Of a stretch of DNA of 64,000 nucleotides, positions 52,525-60,473 are shown one piece after another. This stretch comes from CAVRXQ01 sp963725215. Its GTDB lineage: Bacteria > Actinomycetota > Acidimicrobiia > Acidimicrobiales > Bog-793. Under the pieces are notes generated by a model. It made no database searches. It was not told the DNA's origin and saw only the letters and a list, made by a program, of their open reading frames with translations. The first letter of the stretch is position 1, and the number at the start of each line of letters is the position of its first letter. Made by a program: the position numbers and the translations under genes. Where the stretch lies: contig CAVRXQ010000001.1 in NCBI GenBank assembly GCA_963725215.1, positions 426,797 to 490,796 on the forward strand, read 5' to 3'.

Positions 52525-53686
52525 CTACGACCTTGTGCTCGCTGGCGGCACCGTGAAAGACCCGGCGAGCGGTTTGTCGACAGAAGCAGACGTCGCCATC
52601 GCCGATCACCGCGTGGTCGCGATCGAGACCGGTCTTTCATCGATGGCAACGACAACCATCGATTGTCAGGGTCGCTTCGTCACTCCCGGACTGATCGACA
52701 GCCACACGCACATCTTCGAGGCGGTATCCAAAGTCGGCGCGCGCGCCGACGAGGCGCATCTGCGACGTGGCGTGGTCGCCGCGGTTGATGCCGGCACGGC
52801 GGGAGCGTCGACCTTTCCGGCCTTTTTGCGCCTCGTCGTCGAGCCCTCGAGGTTGAAAGTCCTCTCATATCTCAATGTCTCGGTGCTCGGACTCATCGAC
52901 TTCCGCTTTGGTGAGCTCATCAATCCGGCAGCACTCGTCAAAGAGGACGACGTTGCGGTGGCGCGCGCCTACCCCGATGTTGTGAAGGGAATGAAGATCA
53001 GGCTCTCGAGCGACGTGGTCGGCGAAGACGAGGCAATGTGCCTGACCCTTCTCGAGCGAGCCCTTGAGGCGTCGGGCGAGGCGCGGCTGCCGTTGATGGT
53101 CCACATCGGCGAGACGCCCGCCAGCCTGGACGAGATCCTTGCCCGCCTGGGGCGAGGCGATGTCGTCGCCCACTGCTACACGGGCAAAGAAGAAGGCATC
53201 CTCGGCGAGGATGGAAAGGTACGCGAATGCGTTTCGGATGCGCGTGAGCGTGGCGTCGTCTTCGAGTGTGCCCACGGCAAGAGCAACTTCTCGTACGCGG
53301 TTGCGGGCCCGGCGATCGAACAAGGCTTCCTCCCCGACATCGTGTGTTCGGACACAAGCGGCAGGAACTGGAACGGCCCGGTGTTCGACCTCATGACGAC
53401 GATGGCAAAGCTCGTCTCGCTCGGGATGACCCTCGATGAGGTGCTCGAGCGCGTGACGATCGCTCCGGCCGAGCGCCTTGGACTCACGGGGGACGGCTAC
53501 GGGCGCCTCGAAGTCGGCGGCCGTGCGCACATCACCGTGTTTGGGGCGCACGACCCGACCGAAGAATTGCCGGACGCGGCCGGCGGCTCGCGAAGGGTTC
53601 GGCGCCTCGAACCCGAGCTTGTCGTCCTCGACGGAGAGGTCATCGAGTCGCTGCCGTGGCGAGGCGTTGTGCCGGCGGTCGCCTGA
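52517..53686 (+). CDS. Dihydroorotase-like amidohydrolase
   Basis: The protein has 389 residues, with AAGGAG before ATG 52517 and an 8-bp overlap with the preceding gene. It has all ligands of a binuclear amidohydrolase: 'PGLIDSHTHIFE' (HxH), Lys in 'KGMKIRLSS' (candidate carbamylated Lys), His in 'LMVHIGETP', His in 'VVAHCYTGK' and Asp in 'DIVCSDTSGR'. It resembles the amidohydrolase/deacetylase group related to dihydroorotase. It should split a cyclic or linear amide. It precedes the dimethylformamidase-type genes by 20 bp, so two amide-cleaving steps lie side by side. Confidence 0.9.
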   Translation: MPSYDLVLAGGTVKDPASGLSTEADVAIADHRVVAIETGLSSMATTTIDCQGRFVTPGLIDSHTHIFEAVSKVGARADEAHLRRGVVAAVDAGTAGASTFPAFLRLVVEPSRLKVLSYLNVSVLGLIDFRFGELINPAALVKEDDVAVARAYPDVVKGMKIRLSSDVVGEDEAMCLTLLERALEASGEARLPLMVHIGETPASLDEILARLGRGDVVAHCYTGKEEGILGEDGKVRECVSDARERGVVFECAHGKSNFSYAVAGPAIEQGFLPDIVCSDTSGRNWNGPVFDLMTTMAKLVSLGMTLDEVLERVTIAPAERLGLTGDGYGRLEVGGRAHITVFGAHDPTEELPDAAGGSRRVRRLEPELVVLDGEVIESLPWRGVVPAVA

Positions 53687-53706
53687 ACCACGACCGCGTC
53701 GCCACG

Positions 53707-54102
53707 GTGAACGAACAGAGCGCCGCTCGACCGGAAACGGCGGCCATAAAGACGCGTGACGCTGAAATAGCAGCAGGGATTACCGCTCTCATCACGGCGC
53801 AGCTGATCGAAGAGCATCGCCTGCGGCCCGCGGGGCGTCACTCGCCGGCGCTCGACTTCGTGCTGGCGTACTTTCGCCGCGCACCGACGGCGGGAAAGTT
53901 GGCTCTCCTCGCCACCGAACCCGGGACTTGGAAAATCATCGTGTTGTCGGGCGAGCAGGGCCAGCCGCACGAGGTGCTCGACGGCCAGACGTTCGCATCC
54001 GAAGATGATGCGGCGCACGCGGTCTTCTTGCGGCGGTTGCAACTCATCGGCGCGCTCCCGCCTGAGATTCAAATGCCGAAGGTGCGACGCAACGATGAGT
54101 GA
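53707..54102 (+). CDS. N,N-dimethylformamidase small (alpha) subunit-like protein
   Basis: The protein has 131 residues from GTG 53707. It is helical and without obvious catalytic motifs: 'IAAGITALITAQLIEEHRLR', 'SPALDFVLAYFRRAP' and 'WKIIVLSG'. I assign it from size (about 15 kDa), position and an 8-bp overlap with the large-subunit gene, exactly the arrangement of the two dimethylformamidase genes in Paracoccus and Alcaligenes. In that enzyme the small subunit is structural and needed for activity. Sequence similarity itself I can only judge loosely. Confidence 0.72.
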   Translation: MNEQSAARPETAAIKTRDAEIAAGITALITAQLIEEHRLRPAGRHSPALDFVLAYFRRAPTAGKLALLATEPGTWKIIVLSGEQGQPHEVLDGQTFASEDDAAHAVFLRRLQLIGALPPEIQMPKVRRNDE

Positions 54103-56317
54103 ACGCCCACACATCGTTGGATACGCCCAGCCATGGTCGCTACGGGCCGGCGAACGTCTCGAGGTGATGCTGAGTGCCGACGCTCCCCTCGAAGCTCGCG
54201 CGGCCCTCGTCCGACTCGGATCTGGAGAGACCGCCGGAGAAGCCGGCGAGGAATTGGTCAGCGAGCTCGAAACGCTTCGCGTGTCGCTCCAGACGACCCA
54301 GCGCGGCTCGTGCATTCTCGTTCGTGCCACTGAGGACCCATGGCAACCCGGACCGTTTGTCGCCGCAGCGTTCTGCATGCCGACGCGTCTCGGCGAGCGC
54401 CAGGCGCTGCTCGCGCAAGCAGACGGAGCGACGCGTTGGTGGTTCGGCCTCGACGCTCAGGGCCGCCCGCTCGCGGAAGCCGGACTGATTCCGAGCGAGA
54501 CCACCGCGGCGCGCGTCGAAGAGCCGCTCGTCGAAGGCGCGTGGTATCTCGTCGCCGCCGGTTTCGATCCGCTGCGCGGAATTACGGTCGCAGCTCGGCC
54601 GCTCTCGCCTGGGCCTTCTTGGCGCGTCGCCCCGACCAGGGCACTTCGGCCGGGCACCGCGGTTGCTTCGGCACCACTCGGCCTACCTGGGCTGCTCGCC
54701 GGAACGCTCGCCATCGCGGCCGCGCCGAACGACGACGGTTGGGAGGACAACTTCGACGGCAAGCTCGAGGCGCCGTGCCTGGTTGCTGGCGCGCTCGATG
54801 AAGACCTCATCGAGATGCTCACTTCAGACGACGTCGCTGCGGCACGCTTGGTCGCACGCTGGGAGCTCGGGCCGCGGTCGGACGGCCCCGATGCCTCGGG
54901 AGCGACGTCGGTTCCGTGTCGCGGTAGCGGTGCGCGCGACGGTGAGCTTTACAACTCGCCGCTCGCCGGCGTCACGAGCCATTCCTGGGACGGAAGCGAG
55001 ATCGACTTCCGATTGGCTCCGAATCAGTACGCCGCACTGCACTTCCACAGCGATGACCTAGACGACTGCGCGTGGGAGCCGTCCTTGAGTGTCGAGCTGC
55101 CGACGAACCTTCGCAGTGGTGTCTACGCAATTCGCGTGCAGGCAAAGGGCCGCCCAGACGAGCGGGTTCCGTTCTTCGTCCGCCCAGCGAGTGCCGGTTC
55201 CGACTTGCTCGTCCTCATTCCGACGGCGAGCTACCTCGCCTACGCGAACGATCACCCCGTGAGTGACGGGGACTTCTCGGAAGCCACCGCTGGGTGCACA
55301 CCGGTGCTCTACGAGGACGACTTGTTGCTCCACGAGCACCGGGAATGGGGCCTCTCGATGTACGACGCCCACCTCGACGGGAGCGGCGTCGCGATTTCGA
55401 GCTCGCGTCGGCCGATGCTCAACATGCGCCCGACGCACCGCTATCACGTCGGACCGTGGCAGCTTCCCGCCGACCTCGCCCTGCTCGACTGGCTCGACGA
55501 TGCGGGATTCTCCTATGACGTCGCGACCGACGAGGACTTGCACCAAGAAGGAAGCGCGCTGCTCGACGAATACCGAGTACTGCTCACGGGCACCCACCCT
55601 GAGTACTACTCCACGGCCATGCTCGATGCGCTTGAAGCCTGGGTGAAAAGCCGTGGTCGGCTCGTGTACATCGGCGCAAACGGCTTTTACTGGCGCGTCG
55701 CCTTCGACCCGCATCGCCCTTGGGTGATGGAGCTGCGCCGCGGTAACGCAGGGTCGCGCGCATGGGAGTCATCGCCCGGCGAGGCTCGCCTCGCGTTCAG
55801 CGGCGAGCCAGGCGGATTGTGGCGCCACCTCGGTCGCCCGCCGCAAAAGCTCGCGGGGGTCGGATACAGCGCACAGGGCTTCGACGTCTCGGGCTGGTAT
55901 CGCCGGCTCCGCGGCAGTGCCGACTCCCGCGCGGCGTGGATCTTCGAGGGAGTCGAAACCGAGACATTCGGCACCCACGGCGGAATCGGCAACGGAGCGG
56001 TTGGTCAGGAGCTCGACCGCTGCGACACTGCGCTCGGTTCTCCCGCTGATGCGCTCGTGCTCGCGACGAGCGAGGGGCTGTCGGAGGCGTACTTGCGCTG
56101 CGTCGAGGAGGTGCCGTTCACTCTCCCCGGACTGTCGGCGCTCGCCGACCCAAACGTTCGCGCCGACGTCGTCTACCACGTGAAACCAAACGGCGGCGCC
56201 GTTTTTGCAACGGGCTCGATCGCCTGGGCGGGCGCGCTCGACGTCGATCCGGCCATCGACCGGATCACGCGAAACGTGCTCAGCCGCTTCCTTGATCCTG
56301 ATCCGCTGCAATGGTGA
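54095..56317 (+). CDS. N,N-dimethylformamidase large (beta) subunit-like amidase
   Basis: The protein has 740 residues from ATG 54095, near the roughly 760 of known enzymes. Layout fits the family: an N-terminal beta domain ('VGYAQPWSLRAGERLEVML'), a concanavalin-like domain (about 90-260, ending 'CLVAGALDEDLIEML'), then the catalytic domain with 'LLVLIPTASYLAYANDH', 'GTHPEYYSTAMLDALEAWV' and 'GGRLVYIG'-like 'RGRLVYIGANGFYW'. The known enzyme holds iron with two Tyr and one Glu, and hydrolyses dimethylformamide to dimethylamine and formate. The Tyr and Glu in 'HPEYYS' are candidates here. Substrate may be another tertiary or secondary amide. Confidence 0.88.
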   Translation: MSERPHIVGYAQPWSLRAGERLEVMLSADAPLEARAALVRLGSGETAGEAGEELVSELETLRVSLQTTQRGSCILVRATEDPWQPGPFVAAAFCMPTRLGERQALLAQADGATRWWFGLDAQGRPLAEAGLIPSETTAARVEEPLVEGAWYLVAAGFDPLRGITVAARPLSPGPSWRVAPTRALRPGTAVASAPLGLPGLLAGTLAIAAAPNDDGWEDNFDGKLEAPCLVAGALDEDLIEMLTSDDVAAARLVARWELGPRSDGPDASGATSVPCRGSGARDGELYNSPLAGVTSHSWDGSEIDFRLAPNQYAALHFHSDDLDDCAWEPSLSVELPTNLRSGVYAIRVQAKGRPDERVPFFVRPASAGSDLLVLIPTASYLAYANDHPVSDGDFSEATAGCTPVLYEDDLLLHEHREWGLSMYDAHLDGSGVAISSSRRPMLNMRPTHRYHVGPWQLPADLALLDWLDDAGFSYDVATDEDLHQEGSALLDEYRVLLTGTHPEYYSTAMLDALEAWVKSRGRLVYIGANGFYWRVAFDPHRPWVMELRRGNAGSRAWESSPGEARLAFSGEPGGLWRHLGRPPQKLAGVGYSAQGFDVSGWYRRLRGSADSRAAWIFEGVETETFGTHGGIGNGAVGQELDRCDTALGSPADALVLATSEGLSEAYLRCVEEVPFTLPGLSALADPNVRADVVYHVKPNGGAVFATGSIAWAGALDVDPAIDRITRNVLSRFLDPDPLQW

Positions 56318-56397
56318 GACGGCTGGCCAACGAATCGGCACGGCGACTTCGGCTCAACCACACTGGGAACGGTGCGACACTTCGTCGCGGCGATGAT

Positions 56398-56413
56398 TCG
56401 GTTAGCAAACCGA
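56398..56413. promoter_or_regulatory. Inverted repeat TCGGTT-AGCA-AACCGA
   Basis: Perfect 6-bp arms around 4 bases lie in the 127-bp gap between the amidase and the TauE/SafE gene. It could be an operator or a small transcript hairpin. No T-run follows. Confidence 0.35.
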
Positions 56414-56444
56414 GAACGTCGAAAACTGCGTTAGCGCGAACAAG

Positions 56445-57266
56445 ATGACGTCGGTCGCCGTCGCCTACTCCGTCGCCGCCGGCGGAGGACTGATCGCCGG
56501 CGCGGTGAACGCCGTCGCCGGCGGAGGATCGATTGTCTCCTTCCCTGCGTTGCACGCGATCGGGCTTTCGTCGGTTCGTGCGAACATCACGAACATCGTC
56601 GCCCTCACTCCCGGTTACTTTTCCGGCACGCACGCCCAGCGAGCAGACCTCGAGCACGAGCGAGTGAGGTTCCGGCGGCTCGCCCCCGTCGCCGCGGCGG
56701 GGGGTCTCCTCGGCTCGGTGCTGCTGATCGTCGTCTCGGCGGCGACCTTCAAACAGCTGGTGCCGTTCCTCATCCTCTTCGCTTGCGCGCTGTTGTTGGC
56801 GCAGAACCGACTGCGGTCGCTCATGGAGCAGCGAAGGGTCCGCGTGGCGACGGTTCCGGGCGCTTCGCCGCGGCCGACGAGCGCCGCGATCGACGACCGA
56901 TCGGCACGCGACCCGAGCCCGGGATGGGGTCAGCGTCTAGTCGTCTTCGCGTTTTCGATCTACGGCGGATTCTTTGGGGCCGGCCTCGGGATCATGCTCC
57001 TCGCCGTGCTCGGACTGTTCTCGGATGCGGGCCTCGCCCGCAACAACGCCGTGAAACAGGCACTTTCGGTGGTCATCAGCGTCATCGCGGCGACGTTCCT
57101 CGCATTTTCCGGTCACGTCGAGTGGACCTACGCCGCGATCATGGCGGTGACGAGCACAATCGGCGGCGCGATCGGCGGACGCGTTGTGAACTTCGTCAAC
57201 CCAGCGATGCTCCGCGTCGGAGTCGTCCTGCTTGGCTGCGCGGTCGCTGCCCGCTATTGGGCTTGA
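56445..57266 (+). CDS. TauE/SafE family membrane transporter (second copy)
   Basis: The protein has 273 residues with about eight TM helices and the two family repeats: 'GGGLIAGAVNAVAGGGSIVS' at about 12-31 and 'FSIYGGFFGAGLGIMLLAVL' at about 169-188. Between them is a charged cytoplasmic loop of about 40 residues ('LRSLMEQRRVRVATVPG'). It belongs to a different branch from the 3528 copy, judging by the loop and motif spelling. It may move a small acid or amine product of the amide pathway. Confidence 0.88.
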   Translation: MTSVAVAYSVAAGGGLIAGAVNAVAGGGSIVSFPALHAIGLSSVRANITNIVALTPGYFSGTHAQRADLEHERVRFRRLAPVAAAGGLLGSVLLIVVSAATFKQLVPFLILFACALLLAQNRLRSLMEQRRVRVATVPGASPRPTSAAIDDRSARDPSPGWGQRLVVFAFSIYGGFFGAGLGIMLLAVLGLFSDAGLARNNAVKQALSVVISVIAATFLAFSGHVEWTYAAIMAVTSTIGGAIGGRVVNFVNPAMLRVGVVLLGCAVAARYWA

Positions 57267-57310
57267 GATTTGGGACACCGTCTTGACCAGCGAGAAGGCA
57301 GCGAGTCAAC

Positions 57311-58204
57311 ATGTGCCGTGGGCACCCGTCGCCTCACGTGCGGGCGGTCGCGCCCGTGAGCCAGGGTGCGCCAGATGGGCGGGTCGCCTCGACGAGCTTT
57401 CGAAGGCGAGTGCGCTCGGGCGATGCGGTGCTTGGCACGTTCATCAAGCTGCCTGTCCTCGAAGCGATCGACCTCGTCGCTGATTCGGATCTCGATTTCG
57501 CGGTCGTCGACCTCGAGCACAGCCAGCTCGGTGACGCCGCTGGCTCAGCGCTCGTCCGTCACGGAAGCGCTTTGGGATTGCCAGTCGTCGTTCGATTGCC
57601 GACGGTCGAGGCATCCCTCATCAACCGTCTCTTGGAGGCGGGAGCGGCGGGAATCCAAACCTCCTCGCTTCGACTCGCTTCGAGCGTCACAGACCTCGTC
57701 GCCGCAACTCGCTACGCGCCAGGCGGACACCGAAGCCTGAGTACCGCGCAACCTTCCGCCGGTTACGGGAGTCGCTCGCTTCGCGAGTACCTCGACGGAG
57801 AGGCGAACGACCCACCGCTCTTGATCGGCCAGATCGAAACCGCGACAACAGACGACCCACTCGCCGAGATCATCCGCGGTGGTCTCGATGTCGTCTTCTT
57901 GGGCACGACCGACCTCTCAGCCGATCTCGGAGCTCCAGGGGCGCTTGATGACCCACGGGTCGTCGAGCGGATGAAAGAGGTCGCACGTGCCGCCGCCGAC
58001 TCGCGGACGAGTCTCGGCGGGTTCGCCGCCAACTCGGCGAGCTACGCGGCCCTCGGCGCGCTCGGCTCCACCTACACCGTGATCAGCTCGGACGTGCAGG
58101 CGCTGAAAGAAGGATTAGGCGCCTTGGCGAGAGCCGGCAATGACCTCCCCGCTCGCAGCGCCGGCGGGTCGCAAGCGACCGGCGCTCGGAGGAGGGATCG
58201 GTGA
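57311..58204 (+). CDS. HpcH/HpaI family aldolase
   Basis: The protein has 297 residues from ATG 57311; a GTG at 57356 would drop 15 poorly conserved residues. It is a class II, metal-dependent pyruvate-type aldolase with 'VLGTFIKLPVLEAIDLVADS' at about 41-60, 'FAVVDLEHSQLG', 'GAAGIQTSSL' (a conserved Gly-Ile stretch) and Glu in 'LIGQIETATTDDPL'. Then comes 'LDVVFLGTTDLSADLG' with the Asp near the metal. The usual His base is probably in 'DLEHSQ'. It would release pyruvate or a similar keto acid at the end of a ring-cleavage or sugar-acid route. It overlaps the Dabb gene (GTGA). Confidence 0.9.
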   Translation: MCRGHPSPHVRAVAPVSQGAPDGRVASTSFRRRVRSGDAVLGTFIKLPVLEAIDLVADSDLDFAVVDLEHSQLGDAAGSALVRHGSALGLPVVVRLPTVEASLINRLLEAGAAGIQTSSLRLASSVTDLVAATRYAPGGHRSLSTAQPSAGYGSRSLREYLDGEANDPPLLIGQIETATTDDPLAEIIRGGLDVVFLGTTDLSADLGAPGALDDPRVVERMKEVARAAADSRTSLGGFAANSASYAALGALGSTYTVISSDVQALKEGLGALARAGNDLPARSAGGSQATGARRRDR

Positions 58205-58494
58205 TCCGGCACCTCGTCGCCTTCTCGTTCAAAGAGTCCGCCAGCGATGCCGATCGCAAGGCGCTAATCGCCGAGCTCGCCGAGTTGCCCCATCACTACC
58301 CGACGATGCAGCGTTTCGCGATCGGGCCGAACATCTCCCAGCGCGACGACACGTTTTCCCACGCGTTTTCCGTCGAGTTCGAGAGCGAGGCACAGCTCGT
58401 CGCCTACCTCGACAGCGAGCGGCACGAGACCTTCGTCACCGAGCGCTTCCGACCTTTGACCGAGAGGCGCGTCATCGTCAGTTTCGAAGACTGA
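58201..58494 (+). CDS. Dabb (stress-responsive A/B barrel) domain protein
   Basis: The protein has 97 residues from GTG 58201. It is a dimeric alpha-beta barrel domain: 'MIRHLVAFSFKESASDADR' at the start, 'FSHAFSVEFESEAQLVAYLD' and 'HETFVTERFRPL' at the end. Family members are small homodimers found as accessory proteins or cyclases in catabolic and polyketide clusters. Translational coupling to the aldolase argues for a role in the same pathway, not general stress. Confidence 0.88.
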   Translation: MIRHLVAFSFKESASDADRKALIAELAELPHHYPTMQRFAIGPNISQRDDTFSHAFSVEFESEAQLVAYLDSERHETFVTERFRPLTERRVIVSFED

Positions 58495-58504
58495 GGCCCG
58501 TCGC

Positions 58505-59485
58505 TCAGCTCGCGTCGTTCGGATCGAGGTTCGTCCCCGGCGCGACGATCTCGTCGATGCGATCAAGCACGTCCGGTCCGATCTCCAAATCGGCTGCGCC
58601 GAGCAGGTCAGCGAGTTGTTCGGGCGTTCGCGGCCCAAAGATGGCCGACGTGACCGCAGGGTGGGCGAGGACAAAGGCCAGCCCGAGATGGGAGAGCGGT
58701 CGCTTCAGCTCCTCCGCGATCAAGACGAGCTGTTCGACAGCGTCGAGCTTTCGCTCGCCAGCGGGCGATCCGAATCCGAAGTGCTCGGCATAGGTGTGGG
58801 CGCGCGAATCGACGGGAGCGTCGCAACCTCGGCGGTACTTGCCGGTGAGCCAGCCCCCGTTCAGCGGGGACCAGACAAGAACACCGAGACCGAGTCGTTC
58901 GCAGGTCGGTAAGACGGCGGATTCGATACCCCGGGCGAGGATGGAATACGGTGGCTGCTCGGTCGAGAGTCGCTCGCGGTTTCGCTTGTCCGCGACCCAT
59001 GCCGCCTCGACGATGATCTCGGCGGGAAATGTCGACGATCCGATGGCGAGCACCTTTCCTTCGTGGATCAGATCGCTCAAGGCTGAAAGGGTCTCGTCGA
59101 GATCGGTCGATCGGTCCCAACGGTGCAGTTGGTAAAGGTCGATGCGATCGGTCCCAAGACGGCGGAGACTGTCCTCGACGGCGCGTCGAATCCAGCGCCG
59201 CGATCCACCGCGAGAGTTCGGGTCCTCCCCCATCTGATTGAACACCTTGGTCGCGAGCACGACGTCGTCACGTCGGCCCTTCAAAGATCGCCCGACGATC
59301 TCTTCTGATACGCCGTGGTCGTAGACGTCGGCTGTGTCGACGAAGTTCACTCCGGCTTCAAGGGCCATGTCGACCATACGACGACATTCAGACTCATCCG
59401 GGTTGCCCCAGGAGCCGAACATCATCGTTCCGAGGCACAACGTGCTGACCTCTATTCCAGTTCGGCCGAGGGTGCGGTATCGCAA
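58505..59485 (-). CDS. Aldo/keto reductase
   Basis: The protein has 326 residues with the AKR barrel: 'MRYRTLGRTGIEVSTLCLG' at the start, the catalytic Asp/Tyr in 'NFVDTADVYDHG' (about 47-58), Lys in 'VLATKVF', His in 'LYQLHRWDRST' and 'AIFGPRTPEQLADLL' near the NADPH-binding end. It resembles the YajO/IolS-type NADPH-dependent group. It is convergent with the Dabb gene (10 bp) and downstream of iclR on the same strand (90-bp gap). It may be controlled together with it. Confidence 0.92.
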   Translation of the reverse strand: MRYRTLGRTGIEVSTLCLGTMMFGSWGNPDESECRRMVDMALEAGVNFVDTADVYDHGVSEEIVGRSLKGRRDDVVLATKVFNQMGEDPNSRGGSRRWIRRAVEDSLRRLGTDRIDLYQLHRWDRSTDLDETLSALSDLIHEGKVLAIGSSTFPAEIIVEAAWVADKRNRERLSTEQPPYSILARGIESAVLPTCERLGLGVLVWSPLNGGWLTGKYRRGCDAPVDSRAHTYAEHFGFGSPAGERKLDAVEQLVLIAEELKRPLSHLGLAFVLAHPAVTSAIFGPRTPEQLADLLGAADLEIGPDVLDRIDEIVAPGTNLDPNDAS

Positions 59486-59575
59486 GGTCGCCTCTTTTCG
59501 TCGGTGCCGGTTTCGTCGAATTTCCGGCTGTTGGTGCCGACCGAGCGGCGGAAAGCGCCGCAGCGGGTCGAGCGG

Positions 59576-60421
59576 TTATCCGGTCGAGCCTGCGACCTGA
59601 GCCAGTGACGACGCGACCACCTTCGTCTCGTCCTCGCCCGGGCGTCCGTAGAGATCGGTCAGTCGGCCCGCCGTGCGCCGCAGTGCCGTCGCCGGCGGAG
59701 AGTGCACGTCGTCGCTGAGCGTCGTCGTCGTTCCGACCACCGCCATCACGGCGATGATGCGGCCGTCGGCGAAGACGGGAGCGGCAACCGTTCTAACCCC
59801 GTGCAACTCGCCCTTGTTGACCGCGAGCTGCTCCTCGCGGATCGCTTCGAGATCGGCCCGCATCTTCGGCGAGCGGACGAGTTCTTCCGCGAGCGCGGGC
59901 ACGGACTCGGTTGGGAGGAAGGAGCAGAACACGCGACCCTGCGCCGAAGCGAAGGTCGAAAGCCGAGCGCCGGCGCGGACACTCACCCGAATCACCCGCT
60001 CGGTGTCGTCGTCGACTCGGACGACGACCGGTGCTTCGCCGTCCCACGTGCTCAGCACGACAGTCTCGTTCACCTCCCGCACGAGTTGCTCCATCAACGG
60101 CCCGGCCTGGCTGATGATCGGGAGCGCGGAACGCGCCGCGGCGGCAAGGACGAGAATCTGCGGACCGAGTGCGTACTGCCCGGTCGAAGGGTCGTAGCGG
60201 AGCAGGCTGACCTGACGTAGCGCCATCGCGTAGCGGTGCGCAGTCGCCTTGCTCATGCCGAGGCGAGCGGTGATCTCCGAGAGGGTGAGCCACGGACGGC
60301 TGGCGGTGAAGAAGTTGAGGATCCGCGCCGCTCGTTCGACGGACTGGATCGCTGGTATGAGGTCGACGTGGGTCGGATCCTCTTCGCCGTACAAAGTTTC
60401 AGGACGCGCTTCTGCCGGCAT
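59576..60421 (-). CDS. IclR-family transcriptional regulator
   Basis: The protein has 281 residues. The N-terminal winged helix is 'IPAIQSVERAARILNFFTAS' and 'SEITARLGMSKATAHRYAMA' (about 22-67). The GAF-like effector domain shows 'LSTWDGEAPVVVRVDDDTERV', 'RLSTFASAQGRVFCSFLP' and 'VNKGELHGVRTVAAPVF'. IclR proteins sense aromatic or small carboxylic effectors, as activators (PcaR, PobR-type) or repressors. It is one of only two regulators in the window, so it may govern more than its neighbours, including the promoters sharing the 20-bp motif. Confidence 0.93.
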   Translation of the reverse strand: MPAEARPETLYGEEDPTHVDLIPAIQSVERAARILNFFTASRPWLTLSEITARLGMSKATAHRYAMALRQVSLLRYDPSTGQYALGPQILVLAAAARSALPIISQAGPLMEQLVREVNETVVLSTWDGEAPVVVRVDDDTERVIRVSVRAGARLSTFASAQGRVFCSFLPTESVPALAEELVRSPKMRADLEAIREEQLAVNKGELHGVRTVAAPVFADGRIIAVMAVVGTTTTLSDDVHSPPATALRRTAGRLTDLYGRPGEDETKVVASSLAQVAGSTG

Positions 60422-60473
60422 CCGTCTCGCTCACCGCTCCTCCGGCCGCGCCTTATCGCTCACGGCTCTCGAA

